DNA of 64,000 nt from Corynebacterium massiliense DSM 45435 (GTDB lineage Bacteria; Actinomycetota; Actinomycetes; Mycobacteriales; Mycobacteriaceae): the NCBI RefSeq assembly GCF_028609805.1, contig NZ_CP063189.1, positions 124,001-188,000 on the forward strand. Direction: 5' to 3'. Within the stretch, counting starts at the first letter, position 1. Each line of letters starts with the position of its first letter. The position numbers and the translations under genes are program-made. This document shows, in pieces, positions 7,620 through 15,586 of this stretch. The notes beneath the pieces were generated by a model, which saw only the letters and a program-made list of their open reading frames with translations, searched no databases and had not been told where the DNA came from.

Positions 7620-9060
7620 GAGAGTGTCCGATTCTTTGTGTGCGGGGGTTTGGTTTACAAGTAGTCCGCGAATCGGTCGGGGTAAGCCACGGCTAGTTGG
7701 TTGATGGCTTGTTTCCACCCGGTGGCTTTCGCTCCTTCAATATAGCCGTTGCATTCGATATCGCGCTTCGCTTTCTTGGCTCGCTGGGCGGCGCGCTTGT
7801 CTTCGATGTTGCAGATCATCAGCCACAGCGTTTTCAACGCCGCGGTATCGTTCGGGAACTGGCCGCGGTTACGGGTAGCTTTACGCAGTTCAGCATTCAG
7901 CGACTCGATCGAATTGGTGGTGTAGAGCACCCGGCGTGCCGCCGGCGGGAACTGTAGAAACGGCACGAACCGCTCCCAAGCGTCGCGCCAGACTTTGACC
8001 GATTGCGGGTATTTCCGGCCCAGTTCACTGGCTTCGAACGCATCCAAGGCGGCACGGGCGGTGTCCTCGTTTGCGGCCGTGTAGACCTCACGCAGCGCCC
8101 GGGAGACCCCTTTGCGGTCTTGGTAGGACACCCACCGGTTCGCAGCCCGAATCAGGTGCACGATACAGGTCTGCACCATGGAATTCGGCCAGGTGGCTTC
8201 CACGGCTTCCGGCAGGCCTTTGAGCCCGTCGCAGCAGACAATGAACACGTCCTGGACACCGCGGTTGGCCAGATCCGCGCAGACCGATGCCCAGAATGCG
8301 GCACCTTCATTTTCAGCGATCCACAATCCCAGGATGTGCTTGATGCCGTCCATGTCGACGCCAACCGCCATATAGCAGGACTTGTTGACCACGCGGTGGC
8401 CGTCACGGATTTTCACGCGTAGCGCGTCGAGGAAGATCACCGGGTAGAACTCGTCGAGCTGGCGGTTTTGCCAGATCATGACCTCGTCTAACACCGCATC
8501 GGTAATGGTGCTGATCGTATCCGGGCTCATATCCACCCCGAGCGTGGTCGCGAGGTGATGCTGGATATCGCGCACTGTCATCCCGCCGGCGTATAGCGAG
8601 ACGATCATGTCGTCGAGTTCTGTGAGTCGGCGTGCGCCCTTGGGCACCATCCGGGGAGTAAAGGTGCCGGCACGGTCCCTGGGCACGGTCACTTCCACCG
8701 CGCCGTAGCCAGAATTGACGGTCTTGGTGTACGACCCATTGCGGTGATTGTTGCCCTGTGCGGATTCGACTTGGGCTTTGGTCTTGCGGTCAGAATGGCT
8801 ATAGCCCAAATGCGCATCCATCTCCGCCTGCAGACCAGCGTTGATTGATGCCTGTAGCAGGCCTTTGACCAGCTCGCTTGCATCATCAGCGGAAGCCGAC
8901 AGCTCGCTGATCAAGCTGGCGAGCTCAGGATTTTCCATCAGCTTCTCGCTGATCTCATTGACCTTTGCCGGGTCATGGTTTTTCTTCGGTGACACCGTAG
9001 TCATTATCGGTGAAACTCCTTCTAGATCAGAGCCTCACACACAAACTTCCTGACACCCTC
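7620..9060 (-). mobile_element. IS256-type insertion sequence
   Basis: A 1441-bp element bounded by imperfect inverted repeats of about 28 bp. The left end reads GAGAGTGTCCG...TTTGTGTGCG and the right end (reverse complement) GAGGGTGTCAG...TTTGTGTGTG. It encodes one full-length transposase and lies in the upstream region of the IS481-type transposase gene, so it arrived after that element. Confidence 0.9.
7655..9004 (-). CDS. IS256 family (mutator-type) transposase
   Basis: 449 residues. After an N-terminal helical region come the signature blocks NNHRNGSYTKTVNSGYG, VPRDRAGTFTPRMVPKG, IVSLYAGGMTVRDI, the catalytic VIFLDALRVKIRDG, the second Asp in IVCCDGLKGLPEA and the Glu in TTNSIESLNAELRKATRNRGQFPND. 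The C-terminus WKQAINQLAVAYPDRFADYL is typical. The frame is intact and the inverted repeats are close outside it, so the copy appears capable of transposition. Confidence 0.95.
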   Translation of the reverse strand: MTTVSPKKNHDPAKVNEISEKLMENPELASLISELSASADDASELVKGLLQASINAGLQAEMDAHLGYSHSDRKTKAQVESAQGNNHRNGSYTKTVNSGYGAVEVTVPRDRAGTFTPRMVPKGARRLTELDDMIVSLYAGGMTVRDIQHHLATTLGVDMSPDTISTITDAVLDEVMIWQNRQLDEFYPVIFLDALRVKIRDGHRVVNKSCYMAVGVDMDGIKHILGLWIAENEGAAFWASVCADLANRGVQDVFIVCCDGLKGLPEAVEATWPNSMVQTCIVHLIRAANRWVSYQDRKGVSRALREVYTAANEDTARAALDAFEASELGRKYPQSVKVWRDAWERFVPFLQFPPAARRVLYTTNSIESLNAELRKATRNRGQFPNDTAALKTLWLMICNIEDKRAAQRAKKAKRDIECNGYIEGAKATGWKQAINQLAVAYPDRFADYL

Positions 9061-9142
9061 CGCGACACACCTGTCAACTGTCATCGTGTCTTTGCCCCGG
9101 CTGCGGATGTAAAGGATGTCCCGACACACCTGTCAACTGTCA
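9061..9142 (+). repeat. Right flank repeats of the IS256-type element
   Basis: Contains the right copy of the 21-bp flanking repeat (9061-9081) and, 59 bp on, a related copy (9122-9142). The shared core includes CCTGTCAACTGTCA. They lie in the right subterminal part of the IS481-type element and resemble, inverted, the GTTGACA motifs at its left end, so they are probably binding sites of its transposase. Confidence 0.65.
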
Positions 9143-9191
9143 GTGACGTTTCCCCAGAACAGATTTGTAAACTATGTCATGACTTCAGACA

Positions 9192-9207
9192 CCTCCGGGC
9201 GCACAAA
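9192..9207 (+). repeat. 16-bp direct repeat, right copy
   Basis: Exact copy of the tRNA-Arg 3' terminal sequence at 6279-6294. The native sequence downstream of the tRNA, including its terminator, continues from here, which shows where the element entered. Confidence 0.85.
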
Positions 9208-9222
9208 ATCACCTGCAACGTC

Positions 9223-9263
9223 AGCCCCGATTGCACCGTTAGTAACACGGTGGGTCGGGGCTT
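9223..9263 (+). terminator. Original terminator of tRNA-Arg, now displaced
   Basis: Stem AGCCCCGA with TCGGGGCT plus an inner CACCG/CGGTG stem, followed by TT. It lies 33 bp after the tRNA end once the insertion is removed in thought, and is now about 2.9 kb away. The following ~95 bp up to the next gene show no further feature. Confidence 0.6.
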
Positions 9264-9360
9264 TCGCGTCGCGTGCGTGAAAACAGCCATTTTCGTGCCG
9301 GATCTTCAGTTTTCGGCCCGAAAAATCCCTAAAACTCGCGCAGTGGGCGCGGGTGGCTGA

Positions 9361-11709
9361 TTATTTGTTCCGCATCGAGCGCGCGATGCTCACCACGTCG
9401 CCGGTGTGCAGGTCCGGCAGGTACGCCTTGGACACGGCCAGGGCGATGGACGGCAGGGCGAGCTCGTCGCGGTAGCCCAGCACCCACTGCTGGTGCTGGG
9501 GGTGGAACTTCCGCTTGAAGGCCGCCAGCGACTTAAACCCGTAAAGCGGTTCGAGGTAGGAGCTCACCCGCGCCAGGATCTGCTCCAGCATGGTCGTCGG
9601 CTCGGTGGAGGAGACCAGCGGGGCGCCCGAGAGGCTGATCCACTCCAGGCCCTGGTCGTGCGCGGCGACCTGCGTCTCCGCGATGAGGTACTCCACCACC
9701 GAGCGGAAGCCGTCGGTCTTGCGGCGCATAAAGTCCAGGGTGAGGCCAACCAGTGTGCCGTCGCGGTAGACCGGCAGCCAGCTGGTGACTCCGTGGAGGG
9801 TGCCGGCATCGTCAAGCGCCAGCACGAGCGTGACCTCCGGGGCGTCGAGCTCCGGCAGCCCGCCGAGGGTAAAGCCCATCTCCGGCAGCTTCTTATTGGA
9901 TACCCAGTCCTCGGAAAGTTCGATGATCTGGTTGCGCAGCGTGGCGCCGGCGTCCGCCCACGTGGTCCACACCGAGTGGATGTTCTCCTTCTTTGCGCGG
10001 TTGCGGGCGGTGCGCACGTCCTGGAACTTCTTGCCCTTGAATTCGGGGGCGGCGGTGCAGTCGAGGACCGATTCCTCCGCCACCGCGACCGCGCGGCAGC
10101 CGCGGGCGGCCGCGAATTCGGGCCGCACCGAATACCACGCCACCTGGGCGCCGCCGGCGTACATCGCGCGCTCGAAGCGGGTGGCGATGTCCTGGGGATC
10201 CGCGCCCCGGGACACTGGCTCGCCCACCGTCACGGCCACCGAATTGTGCAGGCGGTAGGCAACGAACCCGCGGTCGTCGTCGAACCACAGCTTGTTGCCC
10301 GCCCACGTGGTCATCCAGGACAGATGGTCGCCGGTACCGCCGGTGAGGATGGCGCGGGCGTCGGCGCGGCGCTCGCTGGCATCCGGGTCCGGATCGGCCT
10401 TCAGCGCCCGGTAGAAGATCCACGCGGCGCCAAGCCAGAAGACCGGGCCGATCCACTCGGTAAAGAACCAGGCGGCATCGGAGACCGGGAGCACGTCCGA
10501 GGTGAAGAACTTCGAGACCACCGGCGGTAGGAAGCGCAGGGGCGTCGCGCGGACGATGTCGAGGAGGGACGCGTCGCGGAAACCGCCGCGCACTGCCGCC
10601 GCGCCGAGCAACCAGGCCGCCGCCAGCAGCGCGGCCCACGCTGCCATGGTGGCCGCAAAGCGGCGGCGCTGGGAGGCGACCATGCGCACCTGGAACGGGC
10701 GGCGCTGGAACAACAGCACGACCGTCATCGTCAGCCACGGCGCGATAAGCAACCCGAGGAGCAACACCCCGGCCCAGGCGGGGGTGTCGGAATCCTGCAG
10801 GTACATAAACTCCTTGACTAGCGCGGCGATCACGACGAGCTGGGTGGCCAGCATGCCCCACCAGGCCAGGCGCCGGCCGCGGGAAAGTCCCCAGGCGAAG
10901 ATGAGGACGAGCAGCAGCGGGATGAGGTTCGCCACCGCCGGGCCGATGCCGCCGGTGCGCAGCATCCACATGGCGTGGGTGCAGCCCACCGAACCCGGGT
11001 CGAGCTCGCAGATGAGATCCGCCTGCGCGGCAGACATCGCCGGCAGGATGAAGAACGACCCGCCGGAAAACAGCCCGAGGGCCTGCGGGTTGAACTCGGC
11101 GGCGACCGGCGCGAGGAAGACGGCGGTGGCCGCGACGGCGATGAGGATGCGGTGCTCCCGGATGGAGGTTATCGGTTTGTCCAGGCTGGGCCCGCGGCGC
11201 GAGAAGAACAGCCCGGTGGCGGTCGTGCAGATGAGGGCGTAGTCGACGAGGGCGCCATCGTAAAGCACCAGCGCCAGCGCCAGGCCCACCGCGCCGACGC
11301 GGAGGCGACGGTGCCACAGATCCGGTAGGCGATCGCTGGCCACCAGGGCGGTGCCGATGAGCCACGGCAGCGGCGAGAGCACGTACTCATCGGGAAACGC
11401 CGGGTGGATCGCGGCAAGCAGGGATCCACCCATGAGCCCCACGAGGTGCAGGGTGGCCGCAGCCACCAGGAACGTGCCGGTGCCTAGCCGCTTTTCGGCG
11501 CGCGTGCCGATGCCGACGAGTGCCAGCGTGGCTAGCACCGCACCGACCCAGGTGGGGGCGGTCAGCCCGGAGGTGAGGAAGGTGAGAAGTTCGGGGCGGG
11601 AGGGGAAGAAGCCCACGGAGTGGTGGGTGGCGCGCAAGACCCACACGCAGGCGATGATCGCCCACGTCGCGGGCGCGGCGGCCACGATGCGGCGGATGTG
11701 CGGTGTCAT
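9361..11709 (-). CDS. MprF-like aminoacyl-lipid synthase (DUF2156 domain membrane protein)
   Basis: 782 residues. The N-terminal half (to about 450) is hydrophobic with some ten or more membrane helices. The C-terminal ~300 residues form the cytosolic GNAT-like aminoacyl-phosphatidylglycerol synthase domain, with FVAYRLHNSVAVTVGEPVSRG, KKFQDVRTARNRAKKENI, ELSEDWVSNKKLPEMGFTLGG and LDFMRRKTDGFRSVVEYLIAE. Such enzymes move an amino acid from charged tRNA to membrane lipid and reduce surface negative charge. Substrate (Ala, Lys) cannot be told. The start MTPHIRR overlaps the upstream esterase stop by 4 bp (ATGA), so the two are coupled. Confidence 0.85.
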   Translation of the reverse strand: MTPHIRRIVAAAPATWAIIACVWVLRATHHSVGFFPSRPELLTFLTSGLTAPTWVGAVLATLALVGIGTRAEKRLGTGTFLVAAATLHLVGLMGGSLLAAIHPAFPDEYVLSPLPWLIGTALVASDRLPDLWHRRLRVGAVGLALALVLYDGALVDYALICTTATGLFFSRRGPSLDKPITSIREHRILIAVAATAVFLAPVAAEFNPQALGLFSGGSFFILPAMSAAQADLICELDPGSVGCTHAMWMLRTGGIGPAVANLIPLLLVLIFAWGLSRGRRLAWWGMLATQLVVIAALVKEFMYLQDSDTPAWAGVLLLGLLIAPWLTMTVVLLFQRRPFQVRMVASQRRRFAATMAAWAALLAAAWLLGAAAVRGGFRDASLLDIVRATPLRFLPPVVSKFFTSDVLPVSDAAWFFTEWIGPVFWLGAAWIFYRALKADPDPDASERRADARAILTGGTGDHLSWMTTWAGNKLWFDDDRGFVAYRLHNSVAVTVGEPVSRGADPQDIATRFERAMYAGGAQVAWYSVRPEFAAARGCRAVAVAEESVLDCTAAPEFKGKKFQDVRTARNRAKKENIHSVWTTWADAGATLRNQIIELSEDWVSNKKLPEMGFTLGGLPELDAPEVTLVLALDDAGTLHGVTSWLPVYRDGTLVGLTLDFMRRKTDGFRSVVEYLIAETQVAAHDQGLEWISLSGAPLVSSTEPTTMLEQILARVSSYLEPLYGFKSLAAFKRKFHPQHQQWVLGYRDELALPSIALAVSKAYLPDLHTGDVVSIARSMRNK

Positions 11710-12986
11710 TGGATGCCTCCTCGGGCGGCGGCGAAGTCGAAGGTGTCTTGGAGGGCGCGGCGCCACACGGCGAAGCTGTGCCCGCCGGGGACTTCCTCGT
11801 ACGTGGTGGACATGCCGGTGGCGGTGGTCAGTTCCTGGAAGTGCTGGAGCGCCTGCACGGCCTCCTTGTCGGCGTCGCCGGCGACGAAACGCCCGGCGAG
11901 CTGGCGGTACTTCCCGGTCTTGTCGGTCAGCTCGTGCTGGAGCAGGTCCTCGGGGTTGACGGCGGCGAAGGCGGCGTCGCTGCCGTTGAAGAAGCGCTGG
12001 ACCGTCTGCGCGCGCGTGCCGATGGTCGGTTCCGGCTGCCCGGAAAAGTCCAGGAAAGTCCCGTAGGCCGCGGGGTGGTTGGTGGCGACCTGCAGCGCGC
12101 ACGTGCCGCCGTAGGACAGGCCGCCGATGGTCCACGTGCGCTGATCCGCATTGACGCGGAACTGGGCTTTGAGCTGCTGCGGGACGTCCTGGGTGAGGTA
12201 GGTCTGCACCTTGTCGTTAGGCCCGTCCACGCAGATCGGGTTATTCGTGGTCGTTCCGGTCGCGTCCACGGTGATGACGATGGGGGCGACCCCGTCGTGG
12301 GAGCGCTGGAAGTCGTCGGCGGTCTCGGCCATCTGCCCGCCGCCGGTGACCCACTGATCCGGCGAGCCCGGGTTTCCGGCGAGCAGCACGATGACGGGGA
12401 AGGTCCGGGTGCGCTGCGTGAAGTACGCCGGCGGCACGTACGCGGTGGACGGGCGGTGCCGGAACTTCGAGGTGGGCGAGTCGATGTCGGTGGTGACCAG
12501 CGCGCCGACTTTCTCGCCGTTGAGGGTGGGCGCCTTGTGCGTTTTGGTGAACTGGTCGTAGGTCATCTCCACGCTCACCGGCCGCGGATCGAGGGAGCGG
12601 ACGTCCGGGTACTGCTGGAAGACGAGGTTGGCCACCGCCACCGCGCACAGGGTGCTGACCAGGCCCGCGATGAGAAGGCGCGGGCGCTTTTCCGGGACGA
12701 GTGCGGCGGCGAGCAGCGCGGCGATCGCGATGGCGCCCGCTCCGTAGAGCGCGGGAGGCAGGGCGTCGGGGAAGGGCTTCCACCACTGAGTGAGGACGAG
12801 CCAGGCGAGGAGGGTGAGTGCCGCGGTCGCGCCGGCGACAAGGCCCAAGCGCCGCGGGGAGGAGAGGCCGGCGTGGATGGTGACGGCGAGGGAGACAAGC
12901 AGGAGCGCGACGACGACGATCGTGGGGCCGGTGCCGGCCAGCGGGATGGACTCCACGGCGTCGCGCAGGGAAGTAAGGATTTCCAC
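11706..12986 (-). CDS. Membrane-anchored alpha/beta-hydrolase (esterase D-like)
   Basis: 426 residues. Four hydrophobic segments (about 20-125) are followed by an extracytoplasmic alpha/beta-hydrolase of the Fbp/esterase-D type. VIVLLAGNPGSPDQWV resembles the oxyanion region, GGLSYGGTCALQVATNHPAAY carries the nucleophile elbow GLSYGG (Ser near residue 294), and GGHSFAVWRRAL holds the likely catalytic His. GTG start. It is the first gene of a two-gene operon with the MprF-like synthase. In other bacteria, aminoacyl-lipid synthases are paired with hydrolases that remove the amino acid; that role here is inference. Confidence 0.8.
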   Translation of the reverse strand: MEILTSLRDAVESIPLAGTGPTIVVVALLLVSLAVTIHAGLSSPRRLGLVAGATAALTLLAWLVLTQWWKPFPDALPPALYGAGAIAIAALLAAALVPEKRPRLLIAGLVSTLCAVAVANLVFQQYPDVRSLDPRPVSVEMTYDQFTKTHKAPTLNGEKVGALVTTDIDSPTSKFRHRPSTAYVPPAYFTQRTRTFPVIVLLAGNPGSPDQWVTGGGQMAETADDFQRSHDGVAPIVITVDATGTTTNNPICVDGPNDKVQTYLTQDVPQQLKAQFRVNADQRTWTIGGLSYGGTCALQVATNHPAAYGTFLDFSGQPEPTIGTRAQTVQRFFNGSDAAFAAVNPEDLLQHELTDKTGKYRQLAGRFVAGDADKEAVQALQHFQELTTATGMSTTYEEVPGGHSFAVWRRALQDTFDFAAARGGIQ

Positions 12987-13107
12987 GCGCGGGGACTATA
13001 GGAGCGGTTCCTGTGAGAACACCGGAAAGCGGCCGGTGTGGTGCTGAAGTTTTGGCGCGAAAACGGCTGGCCATCGCGGGTAATTAATTCAGACTTGCTT
13101 AAGATTT

Positions 13108-13140
13108 TTAGGTTTGCTTAAGATAGGGTCGCCTAAAGTA
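13108..13140 (+). promoter_or_regulatory. Overlapping DtxR-like iron boxes
   Basis: TTAGGTTTGCTTAAGATA (13108-13125) matches about 14 of 18 positions of the DtxR consensus as I remember it, TTAGGTTAGCCTAACCTA. ATAGGGTCGCCTAAAGTA (13123-13140) matches about 13 of 18 and overlaps it. A weaker third copy lies near 13090. They precede an iron-type ABC importer, the expected target of Fe-dependent repression. Confidence 0.65.
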
Positions 13141-13195
13141 GGTAAGACTTAGTTCACTAATACTTGGTTACCAACTGGAAATGAGGACCCACGCG

Positions 13196-14395
13196 ATGCA
13201 GCTTTCCACCCTGCGTAAATCGGCGGGCGCGGTCGCCCTTTCGGCGCTGACCGCCCTCGGCCTGACCGCCTGTGCCGGCGACCCGGCCGCGGAGTCGAAC
13301 TCCGCCGGCGACACGTCGGCTGCCGCGGGCGACGAAGCGATGACCGTGACTGACGTCGTCGGCCGCGAGGTCACCTTCGACCACCAGCCGGAGCGCATCC
13401 TGCTGGCGGAGGGGCGCGCGATGTTCACCACCTCGCTTCTGGATAAGGACAACCCGGCCGACAAGGTCGTCGCGCTGGGCTCTGATCTGCACGACGCGGC
13501 CCCGACCTTCGAGGAGAAGATCGAGGAGGTCGACCCGGAGATCAAGGACCTGCCGACGGTGGGCAACATCGGCAAGGGCGACACCACGGTGGAAAACCTC
13601 CTGGCCAACAAGCCGGACGTGATCGTCATGACGCTGGACCACAAGAAGGCCGCGGAGGAATCGGGCTTTTTGGACAAGATGGACCAGTCCGGCCTGAAGT
13701 ACGTCTTCACCGACTACCGCCAGAAGCCGCTGGACAACACCCCGAAGTCCGTCACCCTCATGGGGGAGCTGCTGGGCAAGGAGGACAAGGCCAAGGAGTT
13801 CACCGACTTCTACGAGAAGAAGGTCGACGACATCGAAAAGCGCGCGGCCAAGCTGGAGGATAAGCCCTCCACGTTCGTCTGGCGCGCCGCTGGCCTGAAG
13901 GACTGCTGCGGCACCGTGAAGGACTCCAACCTGGGTGACCTGGTCAACGCCGCCGGCGGTGACAACCTGGGCGACCACCTGCTGACCGGTGATTCCGGCG
14001 ACGTGACCGCGGAGAAGATCCTGGCGGAGCAGCCGGAGCACTTCATCGCCACCGGGGGCGCGTGGGCTAAAAACCCGGAGAAGCCGGAGGTTCTACCGCA
14101 CGTGGAGATGGGCTACACCGCAGACTCCGAAATGGCCGATGAAACCCTGCGCGGCCTGCTGCGCACCCCGGGCTTCGAAGAGCTGAAGGCGGCCAAGGAG
14201 GGCAACCTGCACGGCGTCTACCACCAGTTCTACGACTCTCCGTACAACGTCTTCGCGCTCGAGGCCTTCGCCAAGTGGCTGCACCCGGAGGAGTTCGACG
14301 ATCTGGATCCGGAAAAGGACTTCGCGGACTTCCACCACAACTGGCTCCCGTTCGAGTACAGCGGCACCTTCTTCAACACCGTTTCTGCTAAGTAG
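13196..14395 (+). CDS. Iron-siderophore-type ABC transporter substrate-binding lipoprotein
   Basis: 399 residues. The signal peptide has a lipobox LTAC (MQLSTLRKSAGAVALSALTA..GLTAC), so it is exported and lipid-anchored. The mature part has the two-lobe FecB/PeriBP fold: VTDVVGREVTFDHQPERILL at the start, ENLLANKPDVIVM, and C-terminal ALEAFAKWLHPEEF. ATG at 13196 has GAGGA 8 nt upstream; an ATG five codons earlier would extend the leader slightly. It is first of a three-gene importer operon behind DtxR-like boxes. The ligand (siderophore or haem) is not evident. Confidence 0.87.
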   Translation: MQLSTLRKSAGAVALSALTALGLTACAGDPAAESNSAGDTSAAAGDEAMTVTDVVGREVTFDHQPERILLAEGRAMFTTSLLDKDNPADKVVALGSDLHDAAPTFEEKIEEVDPEIKDLPTVGNIGKGDTTVENLLANKPDVIVMTLDHKKAAEESGFLDKMDQSGLKYVFTDYRQKPLDNTPKSVTLMGELLGKEDKAKEFTDFYEKKVDDIEKRAAKLEDKPSTFVWRAAGLKDCCGTVKDSNLGDLVNAAGGDNLGDHLLTGDSGDVTAEKILAEQPEHFIATGGAWAKNPEKPEVLPHVEMGYTADSEMADETLRGLLRTPGFEELKAAKEGNLHGVYHQFYDSPYNVFALEAFAKWLHPEEFDDLDPEKDFADFHHNWLPFEYSGTFFNTVSAK

Positions 14396-14428
14396 CCCAC
14401 GCCCCCAACACCACGAGGTCGCACGTTC

Positions 14429-15586
14429 ATGACACGGACCATTTCTCACGCGGACGCGGCACCGGACGCCGCTGTCGATGCCGCGCAGGCGGAGGCCGCA
14501 CAGGCTGAGACCGCGCAGGAGAAAATAACGCGGGACGCGGCGCCGGACATCGTCGCCAACTACCGCCGCAACTCCCGCCGCAAAATGCTCGCCATCGCGG
14601 CGCTGTTCGTCCTGGCGCTTGCGGCGTTCGTCGTCGCGACGGTCATCGGCCCGATTGACCTGGGCCCGGTGGAACTGGTGCGCGCGCTGTGGTCGCCGGA
14701 TTCGGTGGATGACACCACGCGCACCGTCCTCTGGCGGCTGCGCCTGCCAGCGTCGTGCATGGCGGTGCTCATCGGCGCCGCGCTGTCCCTGGCGGGCAGC
14801 CACATGCAGACCATCCTGGATAACCCGCTGGCGGAGCCGTTCACGCTCGGCATCTCCGCGGCGGCCGCTTTCGGCAGCGCGGCTTCCATCGTGCTGGGGT
14901 GGATGATCGTGCCCAGCGCCCAGTTCAACCTCGCGGCGATGGCGTGGGTCAGCGCCCTGGTCGCGGCGGCGGTGGTCATCGGCGCGTCGATGTGGCGCGG
15001 CGCCGGCGCGGACTCCATGATCCTCATCGGCATTGCGCTGGTGTTCCTCTTCCAGGCGCTGCTGTCTCTCATGCAGTACGGCGCGTCCACGGAGGCCCTC
15101 CAGCAGATCGTGTTCTGGACCATGGGCTCGCTCCAGCGCGCCAACTGGGCGTCCAACCTCATCCTGGTCATCGCGCTCGCCATCGCCATTCCGTTTACCG
15201 TGGCGAACGCGTGGAAGCTCACCGCGCTTCGGCTGGGCGATGCCCGCGCGGCCGCGCTGGGTATCAACGTGCAGCGGCTGCGCATCGTCACGCTCGTCGT
15301 GGCCTCGCTCCTGGCAGCCAGCGCCGTCGCCTTCGCCGGCATCATCGGGTTCATTGGCCTGGTCGGCCCGCACATCGCCCGCATGTTGGTCGGCGAGGAC
15401 CAGCGCTTCTTCGCGCCCGCGTCCATGGCCGCCGGCGCGCTGCTGCTGTCCGCCGCGCACGCACTGTCCATCACCATCATCCCGGGCGTCGCAGTGCCCA
15501 TCGGCATCATCACCGCCCTGGTGGGCGTGCCGTTCTTCGTGGGCATGATCTTCCTGCGCCGCCGCAACCTGTGGGGGAGGGGCTAA
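14429..15586 (+). CDS. FecCD-type ABC transporter permease
   Basis: 385 residues. An unusual Ala/Glu/Asp-rich N-terminal extension of about 45 residues precedes some nine or ten membrane helices. FecCD/BtuC marks include WRLRLPASCMAVLIGAALSLAGSHMQTILDNPLAEPFTLGISAAAAFG and GFIGLVGPHIARMLVGEDQRFFAPAS, the coupling-helix region that contacts the ATPase. It probably forms a homodimer, since only one permease is present. Its TAA stop shares a base with the ATPase ATG. Confidence 0.92.
   Translation: MTRTISHADAAPDAAVDAAQAEAAQAETAQEKITRDAAPDIVANYRRNSRRKMLAIAALFVLALAAFVVATVIGPIDLGPVELVRALWSPDSVDDTTRTVLWRLRLPASCMAVLIGAALSLAGSHMQTILDNPLAEPFTLGISAAAAFGSAASIVLGWMIVPSAQFNLAAMAWVSALVAAAVVIGASMWRGAGADSMILIGIALVFLFQALLSLMQYGASTEALQQIVFWTMGSLQRANWASNLILVIALAIAIPFTVANAWKLTALRLGDARAAALGINVQRLRIVTLVVASLLAASAVAFAGIIGFIGLVGPHIARMLVGEDQRFFAPASMAAGALLLSAAHALSITIIPGVAVPIGIITALVGVPFFVGMIFLRRRNLWGRG

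Larger units (their letters stand above)
6295..9191 (-). mobile_element. IS481-type insertion element carrying a nested IS256-type element
   Basis: Terminal inverted repeats of about 33 bp (6295-6327 and the reverse complement of 9159-9191) match at roughly 24 of 33 positions, both beginning TGTC and sharing CATAGTT.ACAAA.CTGT. The single transposase is on the minus strand. Removing the inner element and one 21-bp flank leaves about 1.44 kb, a normal size for the family. Subterminal repeats containing GTTGACA and TGTCG occur at both ends, probably transposase-binding sites. The element is flanked by a perfect 16-bp direct repeat made from the end of tRNA-Arg. Confidence 0.85.

Noticed and set aside
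6279-9207. attL/attR-like duplication of a tRNA 3' end, suggesting an integrative genomic island
   Set aside because: No tyrosine or serine recombinase lies between the copies, and the whole 2.9 kb is explained by an IS481-type element with a nested IS256-type element whose inverted repeats abut the duplications.
11710-12135. A longer N-terminus for the MprF-like protein (frame open to 12135)
   Set aside because: The extra residues are low-complexity shadow of the esterase gene on the same strand; the ATGA overlap at 11706-11709 gives a natural start.
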